Positions 51,971-61,859 are shown, numbered from the stretch's first letter. The stretch: 64,000 bases of DNA from Saccharopolyspora hordei (GCF_013410345.1 NZ_JACCFJ010000001.1:5719989-5783988); one strand, 5' to 3'. The notes: a model not told the origin generated them from the letters alone. Made by a program: numbers and translations.

Positions 51971-52444
51971 GGCCAGCGTGGTGACCAGGGCGTCCAGGTC
52001 GTCGAAGCGCCGGTCGACGGTGCCGGACGGCCTCGGCGGGTCCCCGACCGAGCGGTGGACGTCGGCGGTCCGCAAGCCCCGCGGAGGTCCCAGGCGTCGG
52101 CGGCCACCACGAGCACGCGTTCCGGCGGGCACCCGGCGGTGTCGACGGCCAGCCCGTCGACCTCCGGCGCCGGCTCGTAGGCCTGGACGACCTCGGCGGA
52201 CAGGCCTGGTGCCACCGCAGCCCGGCGTGAGCGTCGAGCCGCAGCAGAGCGGTGCGACTGGCGTTGGACAGCCCCAGCACGGGGAACCGCTCCGACAACC
52301 GCTGGGGCCGCCGACGGAGTCGTCCCACGCGGGCAGGCGCTGCCCCGCCGTAGCCAGCCGCGCGACGGTCGACGGGTCGGTCAGCCCGACGCGCTCGGCC
52401 ACCCGCGTCGCCGCTCCCCGGTCGAGGACCTCCGAGTTCGCGTA
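51965..52444 (-). pseudogene. Haloacid dehalogenase type II (HAD) gene, truncated and frameshifted
   Basis: Pieces of one protein lie in three frames in the right order: VLDRGAATRVAERVGLTDPS, then RLSERFPVLGLSNASRTALL, then EVDGLAVDTAGCPPERVLVV with AADAWDLRGA, then DRRFDDLDALVTTLAS. These match the middle and end of 2-haloacid-dehalogenase-type HAD hydrolases (GLSNAS motif II, AADAWD motif region). The first ~90 residues with the catalytic Asp are missing, and at least three frameshifts are present, one a clear 1-nt deletion near 52207. Confidence 0.75.
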
Positions 52445-52558
52445 GTGCTGAGGACGTCTGCCGAGTGCGTCGTGCCGCCCCCGGGGAAGTCCTGGCCGAC
52501 GCCGCTCGGCGTCACGCAGCACCGGTTGGCCGTGGCGACCCTCGCGTGGTCCTCGACC

Positions 52559-53326
52559 TCACCCCACCCCCGCCAGCTGCTTGGCGTGCTCCAGGACCTG
52601 CCGCAGCATCGCCGGCGTGAGCTTGCCGGTGAAGGTGTTCTGCTGGCTGACGTGGTAGCAGCCGAGGAGGTGCAGCGGGGCGCCGCCGTCGGTGGCCGGC
52701 AGCTCCGCGCGGACGTCGTGGCCGAACTTCGGGCGCGGGCGCGGCACCTGCCACACCGCGTCCGCCAGCACCGGCAGCAGGGCCTGCCACCCGAAGGCGC
52801 CGAGGACGACCACCACGCGCAGGGTCGGGCGGAGCAGGTCCAGCTCCTGCACCAGCCACGGGCGGCAGGTGTCGCGCTCGGCCGGGGTCGGCTTGTTGGC
52901 CGGCGGGGCGCAGTGCACCGGCGCGGTGATCCTGGTGCGGTACAGCTCCAGGCCGTCCCCCAGGTGCCGGGCCTCGGCCTGCGAGGCGAGCCCGACGTCG
53001 TGCAACGCCTGGAACAGCACGTCACCGCTGCGGTCGCCGGTGAAGATCCGGCCCGTCCGGTTGCCGCCGTGCGCCGCCGGGGCCAGGCCGACGATGCCGA
53101 TCGCCGCGTCCGGCGGGCCGAAGCCGGGCACCGGGCGGCCCCAGTACTCCTCGTCGCGGAACGCCGCGCGCTTGACCTCGGCCACCTCCTCCCGCCAGGC
53201 CACCAGGCGCGGGCAGGCCGTGCAGCGGGCGATCAGCCCGTCGAGCTCGGTGAGTCCCGCGGCGGTCGGGGCGGCGGTGGCGGGGTCGCCGACCGGATCG
53301 GTGATCAGCTTGGACGTGGTGGGCAC
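52559..53326 (-). CDS. Uracil-DNA glycosylase, family 5 type
   Basis: 255 aa from the GTG at 53326. An ATG at 53377 would extend it, but that overlaps the start of the divergent peptidase gene. Removes uracil and deaminated bases from DNA. Seen: CTACPRLVAWREEVA (first Cys pair of the Fe-S cluster), GLAPAAHGGNRTGRIFTGDR (family-5 motif 1), CAPPANKPTPAERDTC (further cysteines), RVVVVLGAFGWQALL and GCYHVSQQNTFTGKL (motif 3). The exact start is uncertain. Confidence 0.87.
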   Translation of the reverse strand: MPTTSKLITDPVGDPATAAPTAAGLTELDGLIARCTACPRLVAWREEVAEVKRAAFRDEEYWGRPVPGFGPPDAAIGIVGLAPAAHGGNRTGRIFTGDRSGDVLFQALHDVGLASQAEARHLGDGLELYRTRITAPVHCAPPANKPTPAERDTCRPWLVQELDLLRPTLRVVVVLGAFGWQALLPVLADAVWQVPRPRPKFGHDVRAELPATDGGAPLHLLGCYHVSQQNTFTGKLTPAMLRQVLEHAKQLAGVG

Positions 53327-53375
53327 CTCCCCAAAGTCGCAGAAAAGGCTCTCGGCGGCACGTAATGTGGTCGGC

Positions 53376-54848
53376 ATGGCAGCCAGCGCGGACAAGACCG
53401 ACGAGAGCAAGGAAACGACCACCCCGGCAGAGCCGGTCGATGACCTGGTCAGCACCCACCACACGATCGACGTGGACGGCGGGCAGCTGTCCTACACCGC
53501 CACCACCGGGCGGGTCGTGCTGCGCGAAGAGGTGCACACCGACGGCAAGTTCGACGGGTTCAAGGCCAAGGCGGAGGTGTTCCTGACCTCCTACGTGGTC
53601 GACTCCGAACCCGGCACCGACCGGCCGGTGACCTTCGCGTTCAACGGCGGCCCGGGGTCTGCGAGCGTGTGGCTGCACCTCGGCCTGCTCGGCCCCCGGC
53701 GGGTCCTCTCCGGTGACGCGGGTGACCTCGCGCCACCGCCCTACGGGCTGACCGACAACGCGGAAACCCTGCTGGCGCACAGCGACCTGGTGTTCATCGA
53801 CCCGGTGTCCACCGGGTACTCGCGGGCCGTCGAGGGCGGCAACCCGGGCGACTTCCACGGCTACCAGCGCGACATCGAGTCGATCGCCGAGGTGATCCGG
53901 CTGTGGACCACCCGCAACGGCCGGTGGATGTCGCCGAAGTACCTGGCCGGCGAGTCCTACGGCACGCTCCGCGCGGCGGCGCTGGCCGAACACCTGCAGT
54001 CCCGGTACGGGCTGTTCCCGAACGGCCTGCTGCTCATCTCCTCGGTGCTGGACATGGGCACGATCCGGTTCACCGAGGGCAACGACCTGCCGTACTCGCT
54101 GTACCTGCCGACCTACGCGGCGATCGCGCACTACCACGGCAAGCACGGCGACCGGCCGCTGCGCGAGGTGCTCGACGAGGCCGAGAAGTTCGCCTCCGAG
54201 GACTACCCGTGGGCGCTCGCGCGCGGCGCGCGGCTGAGCGCCGAGGAGCGGGCGGACGTCGTGCGCCGGGTGGCGGAGCTGTCCGGGCTCTCCGAGGACT
54301 ACGTGGACCGCGCGAACATGCGCATCGAGCACATCCGGTTCTTCACCGAGCTGCTGCGCGACCAGCGGAAGACGGTGGGCCGGATGGACGGCCGCTTCAC
54401 CGGCTGGGAGCCGGACGCGGCGGGCGAGCGGTTCACCGACGACCCGAGCATCTCGGGCATCCTCGGCGCGTACGCGGCGGGGATCAACCACTACGTGCGC
54501 GAAGAGCTCGACTACACCAACGACCTGCCGTACGAGATGCTCTCCAGCCGGGTGCAGCCCTGGTCGTACAAGGAGTTCGAGGGCGCGAGCGTGTCGGTGG
54601 TGGACAAGCTCAGCGCGGCCATGCAGGCCAACCCGCACCTGCGGATCCACGTCGGCTGCGGCTACACCGACGGTGCGACGCCGTACTTCGCGGCCGAGCA
54701 CGTGCTGGCGCGGCTGCCGATCCCGGCGGAGCTGCGGGAGAACATCGACGTCCGCTACTACCCGGCGGGCCACATGATGTACGTGCACGAGCCCTCGCGG
54801 TTGGAGCAGTCCGCGCACCTCGCGGAGTTCGTCCGCGTCCGTCCTTAG
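53376..54848 (+). CDS. Serine carboxypeptidase-like S10 family peptidase
   Basis: 490 aa. Start ATG at 53376. Seen: TFAFNGGPGSASVWLHLG (oxyanion region), nucleophile Ser194 in AGESYGTLRAAALAE, and the C-terminal YYPAGHMMYVHEPS with the catalytic His. No signal peptide is evident, unusual for the mostly secreted or vacuolar eukaryotic S10 enzymes but normal for the bacterial subgroup. Monocistronic, ending in a strong hairpin. Confidence 0.87.
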   Translation: MAASADKTDESKETTTPAEPVDDLVSTHHTIDVDGGQLSYTATTGRVVLREEVHTDGKFDGFKAKAEVFLTSYVVDSEPGTDRPVTFAFNGGPGSASVWLHLGLLGPRRVLSGDAGDLAPPPYGLTDNAETLLAHSDLVFIDPVSTGYSRAVEGGNPGDFHGYQRDIESIAEVIRLWTTRNGRWMSPKYLAGESYGTLRAAALAEHLQSRYGLFPNGLLLISSVLDMGTIRFTEGNDLPYSLYLPTYAAIAHYHGKHGDRPLREVLDEAEKFASEDYPWALARGARLSAEERADVVRRVAELSGLSEDYVDRANMRIEHIRFFTELLRDQRKTVGRMDGRFTGWEPDAAGERFTDDPSISGILGAYAAGINHYVREELDYTNDLPYEMLSSRVQPWSYKEFEGASVSVVDKLSAAMQANPHLRIHVGCGYTDGATPYFAAEHVLARLPIPAELRENIDVRYYPAGHMMYVHEPSRLEQSAHLAEFVRVRP

Positions 54849-54858
54849 TGGACTTCGT

Positions 54859-54892
54859 CGAGGCCCCGCTCCCAACCGGGGGCGGGGCCTCG
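54859..54892. terminator. Strong bidirectional terminator
   Basis: CGAGGCCCCGCTCCC / GGGGGCGGGGCCTCG, 15-bp stem with one T-G pair and a 4-nt loop, between the convergent S10 peptidase and SDR genes. Confidence 0.85.
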
Positions 54893-54921
54893 GTCGTCGC
54901 TCCGCCGCGCGGAAGGGCCGG

Positions 54922-55656
54922 TCAGCGCGCGAGCCACTCCCGGTAGGTCGTCCCGGCGATGACGGCGTCGTCCTCGGCGATCAGGGCGTCGCCGGAAACG
55001 GCGGCGAACATGCCAGCGCTGTTGTCCGTGACGACGGCGCGGTGGTCGCCCCGGGCCGCGAGGGTGATCCGGCCCAGCTCGTCGAGCGCGAAGACCTCGG
55101 GCCCGGCCACGTTGCGCGTGCCCTGCAGCGGCTCACCCGCGGCGACATCGGCCACTGCTCGGGCGACGTCGGCCGCGGCCATCGGCTGGACGCGCGTGGC
55201 GGGCAAGCGGACTTCGTTCTCGTCGGCGGTCCAGGACAGCACCGCGTCCACGAACTCGAAGAACTGAGTGGCCCGCACGATCGAGTAGGGCACCGGACCG
55301 GCCTTGAGGACGTCCTCCTGCAGCACCTTGGCGCGGTAGTAGGCCAGGTCCGGCGCCCGGTCGGCGCCCACGATCGACAGGACGACCGCGTGACCGGTAC
55401 CGGCCGCCCCGGCGGCCGCCACCAGGTTGTCCGTGGTCTTCCGGAAGAACTCGAGCGAGGACTCGTCGAAGGTCGGCGAGTTCGTCAGGTTGGCGACGAC
55501 GTCGGCCCCGTCCAGCGCTTCGCGCAAGCCCTGCCCGCTGAGCAGGTCCAGTCCGGTGGACGGCGAGTGCGGCACCGCCTCGTGCCCGCTCGCGTTCAGG
55601 ATCTCGACCACCTGCGATCCGATGCGCCCGGTCCCACCGATGACAGCGATCTTCAT
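54922..55656 (-). CDS. NmrA/SDR-type NAD(P)-binding oxidoreductase
   Basis: 244 aa, start ATG at 55656. Atypical short-chain dehydrogenase: MKIAVIGGTGRIGSQVVEIL (dinucleotide-binding Gly-rich loop), VVANLTNSPTF, AVVLSIVGADRAPDLAYYRAK (the YxxxK pair) and PYSIVRATQFFEFVDAV. The family includes NAD(P)H-sensing and quinone-reducing proteins. Substrate unknown. Confidence 0.85.
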   Translation of the reverse strand: MKIAVIGGTGRIGSQVVEILNASGHEAVPHSPSTGLDLLSGQGLREALDGADVVANLTNSPTFDESSLEFFRKTTDNLVAAAGAAGTGHAVVLSIVGADRAPDLAYYRAKVLQEDVLKAGPVPYSIVRATQFFEFVDAVLSWTADENEVRLPATRVQPMAAADVARAVADVAAGEPLQGTRNVAGPEVFALDELGRITLAARGDHRAVVTDNSAGMFAAVSGDALIAEDDAVIAGTTYREWLAR

Positions 55657-55779
55657 GTGGTCGCCCCCCTCGTTCTCGGAGCTCTGAGGTCGCGGTCGGC
55701 CGGTTTCAGGATGCCCTCGGCGGCGGGCTTCAACCGGGGGCTTTGGTCCTCCGCAACCGGAGCGGCTCGTGCTGGCGGG

Positions 55780-56619
55780 TCAGCTGCGGCGGGCTTCGAC
55801 CAGCCAGGCCGCGGAGTCGTAGTACACGCCGCGCTCGGTCTGGTGCTCGGCCAGGTTCGCGCGGAGGTCGGCGATCGCGCGAGCCTTCTCGTCCGCGGTG
55901 AGGTCGTCGAGCAGCGAGGCGTGCTGGTCGGTGACGAAGTCGCAGGCGTCGTCGACGTCTCGGCCGAAGTACATCGGCTCGGCGAGGCCCGTCAGCTGGA
56001 CGTCGGTGAACCCGGCGGCGGTCAGCAGTTCGCGGACCACGTCGGGGTCGCTCAGCGACCAGGGGTTCGGGCCGCTCGACGGCGGTTTCGGCACTTCACC
56101 GGTCAGCAGGGTGCGGAACGCGACGATCCACTCGATGCGCTCCACCGGCTGCCAGGTCAGCAGGGCCAGGCGTCCGCCGGGGCGCACCGCCCGCGCGATG
56201 TTGCGGAACGCCGCGAGCGGGTCCCCGAAGAACATCACCCCGTGGCGGCTGACCGCGACGTCGAAGTGCGCCTCCGGGAAGTCGTGCACCTGCGCGTCGA
56301 CCTGCTCGAACGCGACGTTGGACAGCTCCTCCCGCGCGGCCAGCTCGCGGGCCAGCTCGATCATGCGGGAGGACAGGTCCACGCCCAGCACCGAACCGTC
56401 CGCCGCCCGCCGGGCCGCGTCCCGCGCCGTCTGCCCGCTGCCGCAGCCGATGTCGAGCACCTTCGACGCGCGGTCGATCTCCGCGGCGTCGAGGAGCTTG
56501 CGCTGGTAACCGGCGACTCCCTCGTCGAACCGCTCAGCTCGGGCGGTCCAGAGGTCCCCCTGGTTCCCGTCCCACGCGCGCAGCTGCTCCACATTGGACG
56601 GATCGACTGGTGCGGCCAC
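55780..56619 (-). CDS. Class I SAM-dependent methyltransferase
   Basis: 279 aa. The start is a GTG at 56619 with GAGGGGG 7 nt upstream. Motif I VLDIGCGSGQTARDAAR, motif II VLGVDLSSRMIELA and motif IV FDVAVSRHGVMFFGD, the UbiE/COQ5-like pattern. Substrate unknown. It follows a decayed HXXEE gene on the same strand. Confidence 0.85.
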   Translation of the reverse strand: MAAPVDPSNVEQLRAWDGNQGDLWTARAERFDEGVAGYQRKLLDAAEIDRASKVLDIGCGSGQTARDAARRAADGSVLGVDLSSRMIELARELAAREELSNVAFEQVDAQVHDFPEAHFDVAVSRHGVMFFGDPLAAFRNIARAVRPGGRLALLTWQPVERIEWIVAFRTLLTGEVPKPPSSGPNPWSLSDPDVVRELLTAAGFTDVQLTGLAEPMYFGRDVDDACDFVTDQHASLLDDLTADEKARAIADLRANLAEHQTERGVYYDSAAWLVEARRS

Positions 56620-56675
56620 GGAATCCCCCTCGTCTGAATGCGCAGCGGGGAACTTTACTCCACACTCCGATGAGA

Positions 56676-57006
56676 TCAACCGGTTTTCCGCCACCGGGTG
56701 ATCAGCCGCGCGGCGCCGTGCACCGCCGCCAGCGCCACCGGGATCATCAGCCCCCCCGCACGCCCGGGAACCGTCGCGCCGGACCCCGGCCCGGCCGAGT
56801 TCGCGCCAGGCCCACAGCGAGTACGGGATGACCACGGTGGGCGCGGTCGCGACGCCGGGCGTGTACCCGCGGTGCAGCGCGGTGAGCGCGAGGTGCCCGA
56901 AGCCGTGCGCGCCGAAGCCGAACAGGGCGCTCTGGAAGAACGGGGACCTGCCGCCGGTCTGCGCTCCCCTCGCGGAGGCGGCGAGCACGATCAGCCCCAT
57001 CAGGGG
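56676..57006 (-). pseudogene. HXXEE-domain membrane protein gene, 5'-truncated and frameshifted
   Basis: LMGLIVLAASARG, HGFGHLALTALHRGYTPGV and PTVVIPYSLWAWREL match the second half of HXXEE proteins. After a run of seven C (56751-56757 on the plus strand) the frame changes and continues LMIPVALAAVHGAARLITRW to TGA at 56676-56678. The N-terminal half with the HXXEE motif is missing, and the sequence abuts a truncated TetR gene in the opposite direction. Confidence 0.6.
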
Positions 57007-57009
57007 ACG

Positions 57010-57357
57010 GCCGCCGCGGAGCTCCTGGCCGAGCACGGCTACGCCGAGCTGACCCGGCTCGCCGCCGCGCCGCTCGGGCGCGTCGTGCTCGGCGTGCACG
57101 CGGAGGGCGGGCGCAACGCCAAGCTGGGCGCGCTGCTGCACGAGCACTACCTGCAGAACAGGGACATCGCGATCACCGAGCTGGTGGAGCGCGGGCGGCA
57201 GCAGGGCGGTTTGCGCGACGACCTCACCGCGGGGACCATCCGGGACCTCGTCTTCGGCCCGCTGATCTACCACTGGCTGATGGTCGGCGAGCTGGACCGG
57301 GCGACCGCCGAAACGCTGGTCAGCGCCGCCCGGCGGGCGATCGCAGCGGAGCCGTGA
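57010..57357 (+). pseudogene. TetR-family regulator fragment (C-terminal domain only)
   Basis: AELLAEHGYAELTRLAAAPL, LHEHYLQNRDIAITELVERG and DLVFGPLIYHWLMVGELDRA match the helical C-terminal half of TetR regulators. The HTH part is gone; upstream DNA belongs to the HXXEE gene on the other strand. A longer open frame exists only by chance. Confidence 0.65.
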
Positions 57358-57364
57358 CCGGCGC

Positions 57365-57661
57365 TCACGCCCCCTTCGGGTGCGTCAGCAGGAAGACCTT
57401 CGGCGCGACGCGCTCCATGCTGCCGTCCCGCGCCACGACCATCCCCGCCGCGAAGTCGACCAGCTGTCTGGCCTCGGTGTTGGACAGGGCCGACAGGTCC
57501 ATCAGCACGGAGTTGCCCTGCCGGAAGTAGTCGCCGACGTGGTAGACGTCGGCGTAGTTCTGCGGGTGCAGCGTCTTGACCACGCCCCTCAGTCTTGCCC
57601 GCTGCGGCGGGAAGTCAACTGCAAGCACGTCTCCCCAGCTCAACCTCGCCGGACGAGCCAC
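57365..57661 (-). CDS. SepF-like protein (short paralogue)
   Basis: 98 aa from the GTG at 57661 (or about 87 aa from the GTG at 57628, right after GGGGAGAC). The core VVKTLHPQNYADVYHVGDYF...VLMDLSALSNTEARQLVDFA...MERVAPKVFLLTH is the SepF/DUF552 fold that in the cell-division protein binds FtsZ. The N-terminal membrane-binding helix and linker of full SepF (usually 150-200 aa) are absent, so this is a shortened paralogue, not the dcw-cluster SepF. Confidence 0.78.
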   Translation of the reverse strand: MARPARLSWGDVLAVDFPPQRARLRGVVKTLHPQNYADVYHVGDYFRQGNSVLMDLSALSNTEARQLVDFAAGMVVARDGSMERVAPKVFLLTHPKGA

Positions 57662-57691
57662 CAGGTCCTTGCCGGAGCAATCGCCCGCTGC

Positions 57692-58406
57692 TCACCGCGG
57701 CGGCGTCAGCGGGGCCAGCGCGGTGGGGCGCACCGCGCCTGCGGCGGCCGAGCCGAGCAGCAAGTCGGCCAGGTCGTGGGGCGGCGACTTCTCGTCGGTC
57801 GGCGTCGCCGTCGCGATCCGGTCCAGCCGGAAGCCCCGGCCAGCTCGCCGCTCGCGGCACCAGGCGATGAGGTACCAGCTGCCGCCAGCGGTGAGCAGCC
57901 CGGCGGGTTCCACCGCGCGATCGCTCCTCCGCCCCGATTCGTCTACGTAGGACAGCAGCAGCACCGTGCCGGTGGTGAGGGCGTGTTCCACTGCGGACCG
58001 GACCGATCCGGCGGTCCGGTCCGGCAGCGCGACGATCCGCGCGGCGAGCCCCTGCGCCGCATCGGCCGCGGGGCCGGTCATCGAGGCTGCGATCTTCTGA
58101 GCTGCTGTGCGAGCCGCGTCGGCGTAGGGAGCGTCGGCGACCGCGAGCGCCGCGACCAGCGCCGAGGCCTCGTCGGCGGTGAAGCGGATCGACGGAAGCG
58201 TCATCGCCGGATCGATCGACCAGCCCCCCGCCACGCCCGGACGTGGTGCGCACCGGGAGGCCCGTCTCCAGCAACGCCTGGAGATCGCGCTGCACAGTGC
58301 GGGTGCTGACCTCGAACCGCGCCGCGAGGGAAGCCACGGTCAGCGGTCGCGGGGCCGCCGCGCGCAACTCCTCCACCAGCGCGTAGAGCCGATCAGTCCG
58401 GTTCAC
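57692..58406 (-). pseudogene. WYL-domain (YafY-type) transcriptional regulator, single frameshift
   Basis: Start MNRTDRLYALVEELRAAAPR with a DeoR-like HTH (SLAARFEVSTRTVQRDLQAL) to SGRGGG, then after one extra G in a run of six (C-run 58224-58229 on the plus strand) it continues in the next frame as WSIDPAMTLPSIRFTADEAS through the WYL-type effector domain (SAVEHALTTGTVLLLSYVDE, GSWYLIAWCRER). Apart from this the gene is intact at normal length (about 237 aa). It could be a recent pseudogene, a phase-variable tract or a sequencing error. Confidence 0.8.
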
Positions 58407-58416
58407 GGGCTCGACG

Positions 58417-59313
58417 CTACGCGCCCGCCAGGAAGTCCCGCTCGCGCTGCTTCTCCCGCTCGGTGATGGTCAACGGGAACAGGGTGAAACCGTGCATCGC
58501 GCCTGCGACGACGCCGAGCTGCACGGGCGCCGGCCACCGCGCCGCGAGGAAGAGCGAGTCGTCCAGCAGCGGGTCTTCGGTGCCGACCACGATCCGGGCG
58601 GGCGGCAGCCCGGTCAGGTCGGCGAACAGCGGCGAGATCTCCGGGTCGCGGCGGGCTTCCGGCCCCATCCCCGGTGTGAAGAGCTCGTAGCTGCGCCGCA
58701 GCGAGTCGGTGTTGCTCAGCAGCGGCCGGGAACCGAACGAGCGCTGACTCGGTGTCATCGACAGGTCGTACGGGCCGAAGGTCAGCTGGGCCGCCTGGTA
58801 CGCGCCGGTGATGCCGTGCCGGTCGCGGAGGCGCAGCAGCGTCAGGACGCTCAGGTGGGCCCCGGCCGATTCACCGCCGATCAGCAGTCTTCGGGTACCG
58901 AACTCGGTGGCGGCGTGGTCCACCAGCCACCGGGCGACGGCTTCGCAGTCGTCGGGCCCGGCCGGGAAGGGATTCTCCGGCGCCAAGCGGTATTCCACGC
59001 TCACCACGGCCAACCGCGCCTCGACGGCCAGCTGCCACAACTTCTCGTCCTGCCCGTCCGCCGTGCCGAACACCCAGCCGCCGCCGTGGATGTGCAGGTA
59101 CACGCCGTCGACGCGGTCCGGCACGAACGCCCGGACCGGCACACCCGCGACGACGCGGTCCTGCCCCTGCGGCAGGCGCACCGGCGGCGCGTCACCGCCG
59201 ACCCGGTTGCGCCGCAGGAGTTCCAGCGACTTCGGCACCTCGCCGCGAGACGCCTCGAACCGGTCGTTGAACGCCGAGGTCTCGGCGAGGCAGTCCGCAT
59301 CAGTGATCGTCAT
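58417..59313 (-). CDS. HSL-family alpha/beta hydrolase (esterase)
   Basis: 298 aa, start ATG at 59313. Oxyanion motif YLHIHGGGWVFG, nucleophile in LIGGESAGAHLSV, catalytic Asp in VVGTEDPLLDD and His in GAMHGFTLF: the complete hormone-sensitive-lipase type (family IV) esterase set. It lies 11 bp upstream of the WYL regulator gene on the same strand. Substrate probably short acyl esters. Confidence 0.88.
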   Translation of the reverse strand: MTITDADCLAETSAFNDRFEASRGEVPKSLELLRRNRVGGDAPPVRLPQGQDRVVAGVPVRAFVPDRVDGVYLHIHGGGWVFGTADGQDEKLWQLAVEARLAVVSVEYRLAPENPFPAGPDDCEAVARWLVDHAATEFGTRRLLIGGESAGAHLSVLTLLRLRDRHGITGAYQAAQLTFGPYDLSMTPSQRSFGSRPLLSNTDSLRRSYELFTPGMGPEARRDPEISPLFADLTGLPPARIVVGTEDPLLDDSLFLAARWPAPVQLGVVAGAMHGFTLFPLTITEREKQRERDFLAGA

Positions 59314-59439
59314 GCGCCGACGGTCGCACTCGCGCGCGACACCCCCGTGTCACCCTTCGCAGGTGAACTGGATCACGGGAGGGTGTTGCGGGCGGTGCGG
59401 TGAGTGGTGGGGAGTGCGCACCGCCCGCAACGCTCGTGG

Positions 59440-61725
59440 TCAGGGCAGGTCGCGGCGTGCCGCTCGCGCTGCGCTGACCAGGTTCTCCAGGGCCGGTTCG
59501 ACCTCCGCGTAGCCCCGGGTCTTCAGACCGCAGTCCGGGTTGACCCACAGGCGGTCCGCGGGCACCGAGCGCAGGGCCGCGCGGAGCAGGTCGGTCATCT
59601 CCGCCGCGTCCGGCACGCGCGGCGAGTGGATGTCGTACACCCCCGGCCCCACGCCCCGGGCGAAGCCGACCGCGTTGAGGTCGTCGAGCACCTCCATCCG
59701 GGAGCGGGCGGCTTCGATGCTGGTGACGTCGGCGTCCAGCGCGACGATCGCGTCGATCACGTCGCCGAACTCCGAGTAGCACAGGTGGGTGTGGATCTGG
59801 GTGGAGTCGGCGACCCCGGAGGTGGCCAGGCGGAACGCCGACACCGCCCACCGCAGGTACGGCCCGTGCTCGGCCGCGCGCAGCGGCAGGAGTTCGCGCA
59901 GCGCGGGCTCGTCGACCTGGATCACCCGGATACCGGCCGCTTCGAGGTCCTGCACCTCGTCGCGGATGGCCATCGCGACCTGCGCGGCGGTGTCCGCCAG
60001 CGGCTGGTCGTCGCGGACGAACGACCAGGCCAGGATGGTGACCGGCCCGGTGAGCATGCCCTTGACCGGCTTCGCGGTGAGCTTCTGCGCGCAGGTCGCC
60101 CACTCCACCGTCATCGGTGCGGGCCGGAACACGTCGCCGTAGAGGATCGGCGGCCGCACGCACCGGGACCCGTAGGACTGCACCCAGCCGTTCGCGGTGC
60201 TGATGAACCCGTCCAGGTGCTCGGCGAAGTACTGCACCATGTCGTTGCGCTCCGGTTCGCCGTGCACCAGCACGTCGAGCCCGATCGCTTCCTGCAGCTC
60301 GACCACGCGCCGGATCTCGTCGCGCATCCGCTGGTGGTAGCTGGCCCGGTCGATGCGCCCGGCCCGGAACGCCGCGCGCGCCTTGCGGACGTCGCTGGTC
60401 TGCGGGAACGAACCGATCGTCGTGGTGGGCAGCGGCGGCAGCTTCAGGGACTTCTGCTGCGCCTCCCGCCGCTTCCGGTAGTCGCCGCGCTGCGAGTGCT
60501 CGGGTCGCAGCGAATCGAGCCGGGCGCGGACGCGGTTGTTGCGCACGCGCGCCGCCCCGGCCCGGTCGGCGATGGCGGCGCGGGCAGCGTCGAGCTCGTC
60601 GGCCACCGAGTCCCGGCCGTCCTTCAGCGCGCGCCCGAGCACGACGACCTCGCGGACCTTCTGCGCGGCGAAGGCCAGCCAGGACTTGATCTGCGGGTCG
60701 ATGTCCTCGGTCTCGACGTCGTAGGGCACGTGCAGCAGCGAGCACGAGGTGCTCACGGCGACCTCTCCGGCCAGCCCCAGCAGCGTGGCCGCCGTGGTGA
60801 GCGCGCGGTCCAGGTCGGTGCGCCAGACGTTGCGCCCGTCCACGAGCCCGGCCACCAGCGTCTTGTCCCGCAGCCCCGGCACCCCGGACAGCGAATCCAC
60901 AGCGGACGGCTCGGTCACCAGGTCCGCGCCGATCGCCTCCACCGGGGTGGCCGCCAGCACCCGCAGCGCCTCGCCGAAGTCGCCGAAGTACCCCGCCACC
61001 AGCAGTTCCGGCCGCGCGGACAACCCGCCCAGCTGCCGGTAGGCGTCGCCGAGCGCCTGCAGCTGCTCAGGCGTGCGGTCCGCGGCGAAGGCGGGCTCGT
61101 CGAGCTGCACCCACTCGGCCCCGGCGCGGTGCAGCTCGCGCAGCAGCTCGGCGTAGGCGTCGAGCAGTTCGGGCAGCTTGTCCAACGGGCGGAAGGGTTC
61201 CGGCGCGCCCGGCGCCGGTTTGGCCAGCAGCAGGAAGGTCAGCGGACCGACCAGCACCGGGCGCGTGGTCACCCCGGCCTCCAGCGCCTCGCGGTACTGC
61301 TCGACGGGCGTGCGGTCGGCCAGCGAGAACCGCGTGTCCGGGCCGATCTCCGGCACCAGGTAGTGGTAGTTGGTGTCGAACCACTTCGTCATCTCCAGCG
61401 GCGGCACCGCGGAAGCGCCGCGCGCCATCGCGAAGTAGGTGTCCAGCGGCCCGAGCCCCAGTTCGGCGTAGCGCGGCGGCACCGCGCCGAAGGTGACCGC
61501 GGTGTCGAGCACCTGGTCGTAGTAGGAGAACGTGTTGCCGGGCACCGAGTCCAGCCCGGCGTCGCGCAGCTGCCGCCAGGTGTCGATGCGCAACTCCCGG
61601 GCGGTTTCGCGCAGTTCCGCTTCGGTGGAGCGGTCGGCCCAGTAGCTCTCCAGCGCGCGCTTCAGCTCCCGCTTCGGCCCGATCCGGGGATATCCGAGCG
61701 CGGTCGATCCGATCTTGCCGGTCAA
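59440..61725 (-). CDS. metE: Cobalamin-independent methionine synthase
   Basis: 761 aa. Transfers the methyl group of 5-methyltetrahydrofolate (polyglutamate) to homocysteine. N-terminal barrel begins [19 protein letters not shown]; the C-terminal catalytic barrel has the zinc ligands in [11 protein letters not shown] (His, Cys) and [12 protein letters not shown] (Cys), plus DIHSPRVPD. The start is taken as the TTG at 61725, spaced 6 nt from GAGGTG; a GTG at 61734 is the alternative. A cobalamin riboswitch lies upstream, so it is switched off when B12 is present and MetH can work. It completes the methionine branch begun by metB and cbs. Confidence 0.93.
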   Translation of the reverse strand: MTGKIGSTALGYPRIGPKRELKRALESYWADRSTEAELRETARELRIDTWRQLRDAGLDSVPGNTFSYYDQVLDTAVTFGAVPPRYAELGLGPLDTYFAMARGASAVPPLEMTKWFDTNYHYLVPEIGPDTRFSLADRTPVEQYREALEAGVTTRPVLVGPLTFLLLAKPAPGAPEPFRPLDKLPELLDAYAELLRELHRAGAEWVQLDEPAFAADRTPEQLQALGDAYRQLGGLSARPELLVAGYFGDFGEALRVLAATPVEAIGADLVTEPSAVDSLSGVPGLRDKTLVAGLVDGRNVWRTDLDRALTTAATLLGLAGEVAVSTSCSLLHVPYDVETEDIDPQIKSWLAFAAQKVREVVVLGRALKDGRDSVADELDAARAAIADRAGAARVRNNRVRARLDSLRPEHSQRGDYRKRREAQQKSLKLPPLPTTTIGSFPQTSDVRKARAAFRAGRIDRASYHQRMRDEIRRVVELQEAIGLDVLVHGEPERNDMVQYFAEHLDGFISTANGWVQSYGSRCVRPPILYGDVFRPAPMTVEWATCAQKLTAKPVKGMLTGPVTILAWSFVRDDQPLADTAAQVAMAIRDEVQDLEAAGIRVIQVDEPALRELLPLRAAEHGPYLRWAVSAFRLATSGVADSTQIHTHLCYSEFGDVIDAIVALDADVTSIEAARSRMEVLDDLNAVGFARGVGPGVYDIHSPRVPDAAEMTDLLRAALRSVPADRLWVNPDCGLKTRGYAEVEPALENLVSAARAARRDLP

Positions 61726-61859
61726 GTCCCTCACCTCGCGAGCTCGACATCAGGTGTGCCGAGGTCGTGCGGGCGCGGGCCAGCGGGCAGGCAGCAGCCG
61801 CTCGTCGGCCAGGTCCTCCCGCGAGACCTCGGACCGCGCCCACCGGTCGGCGGGCGCAC

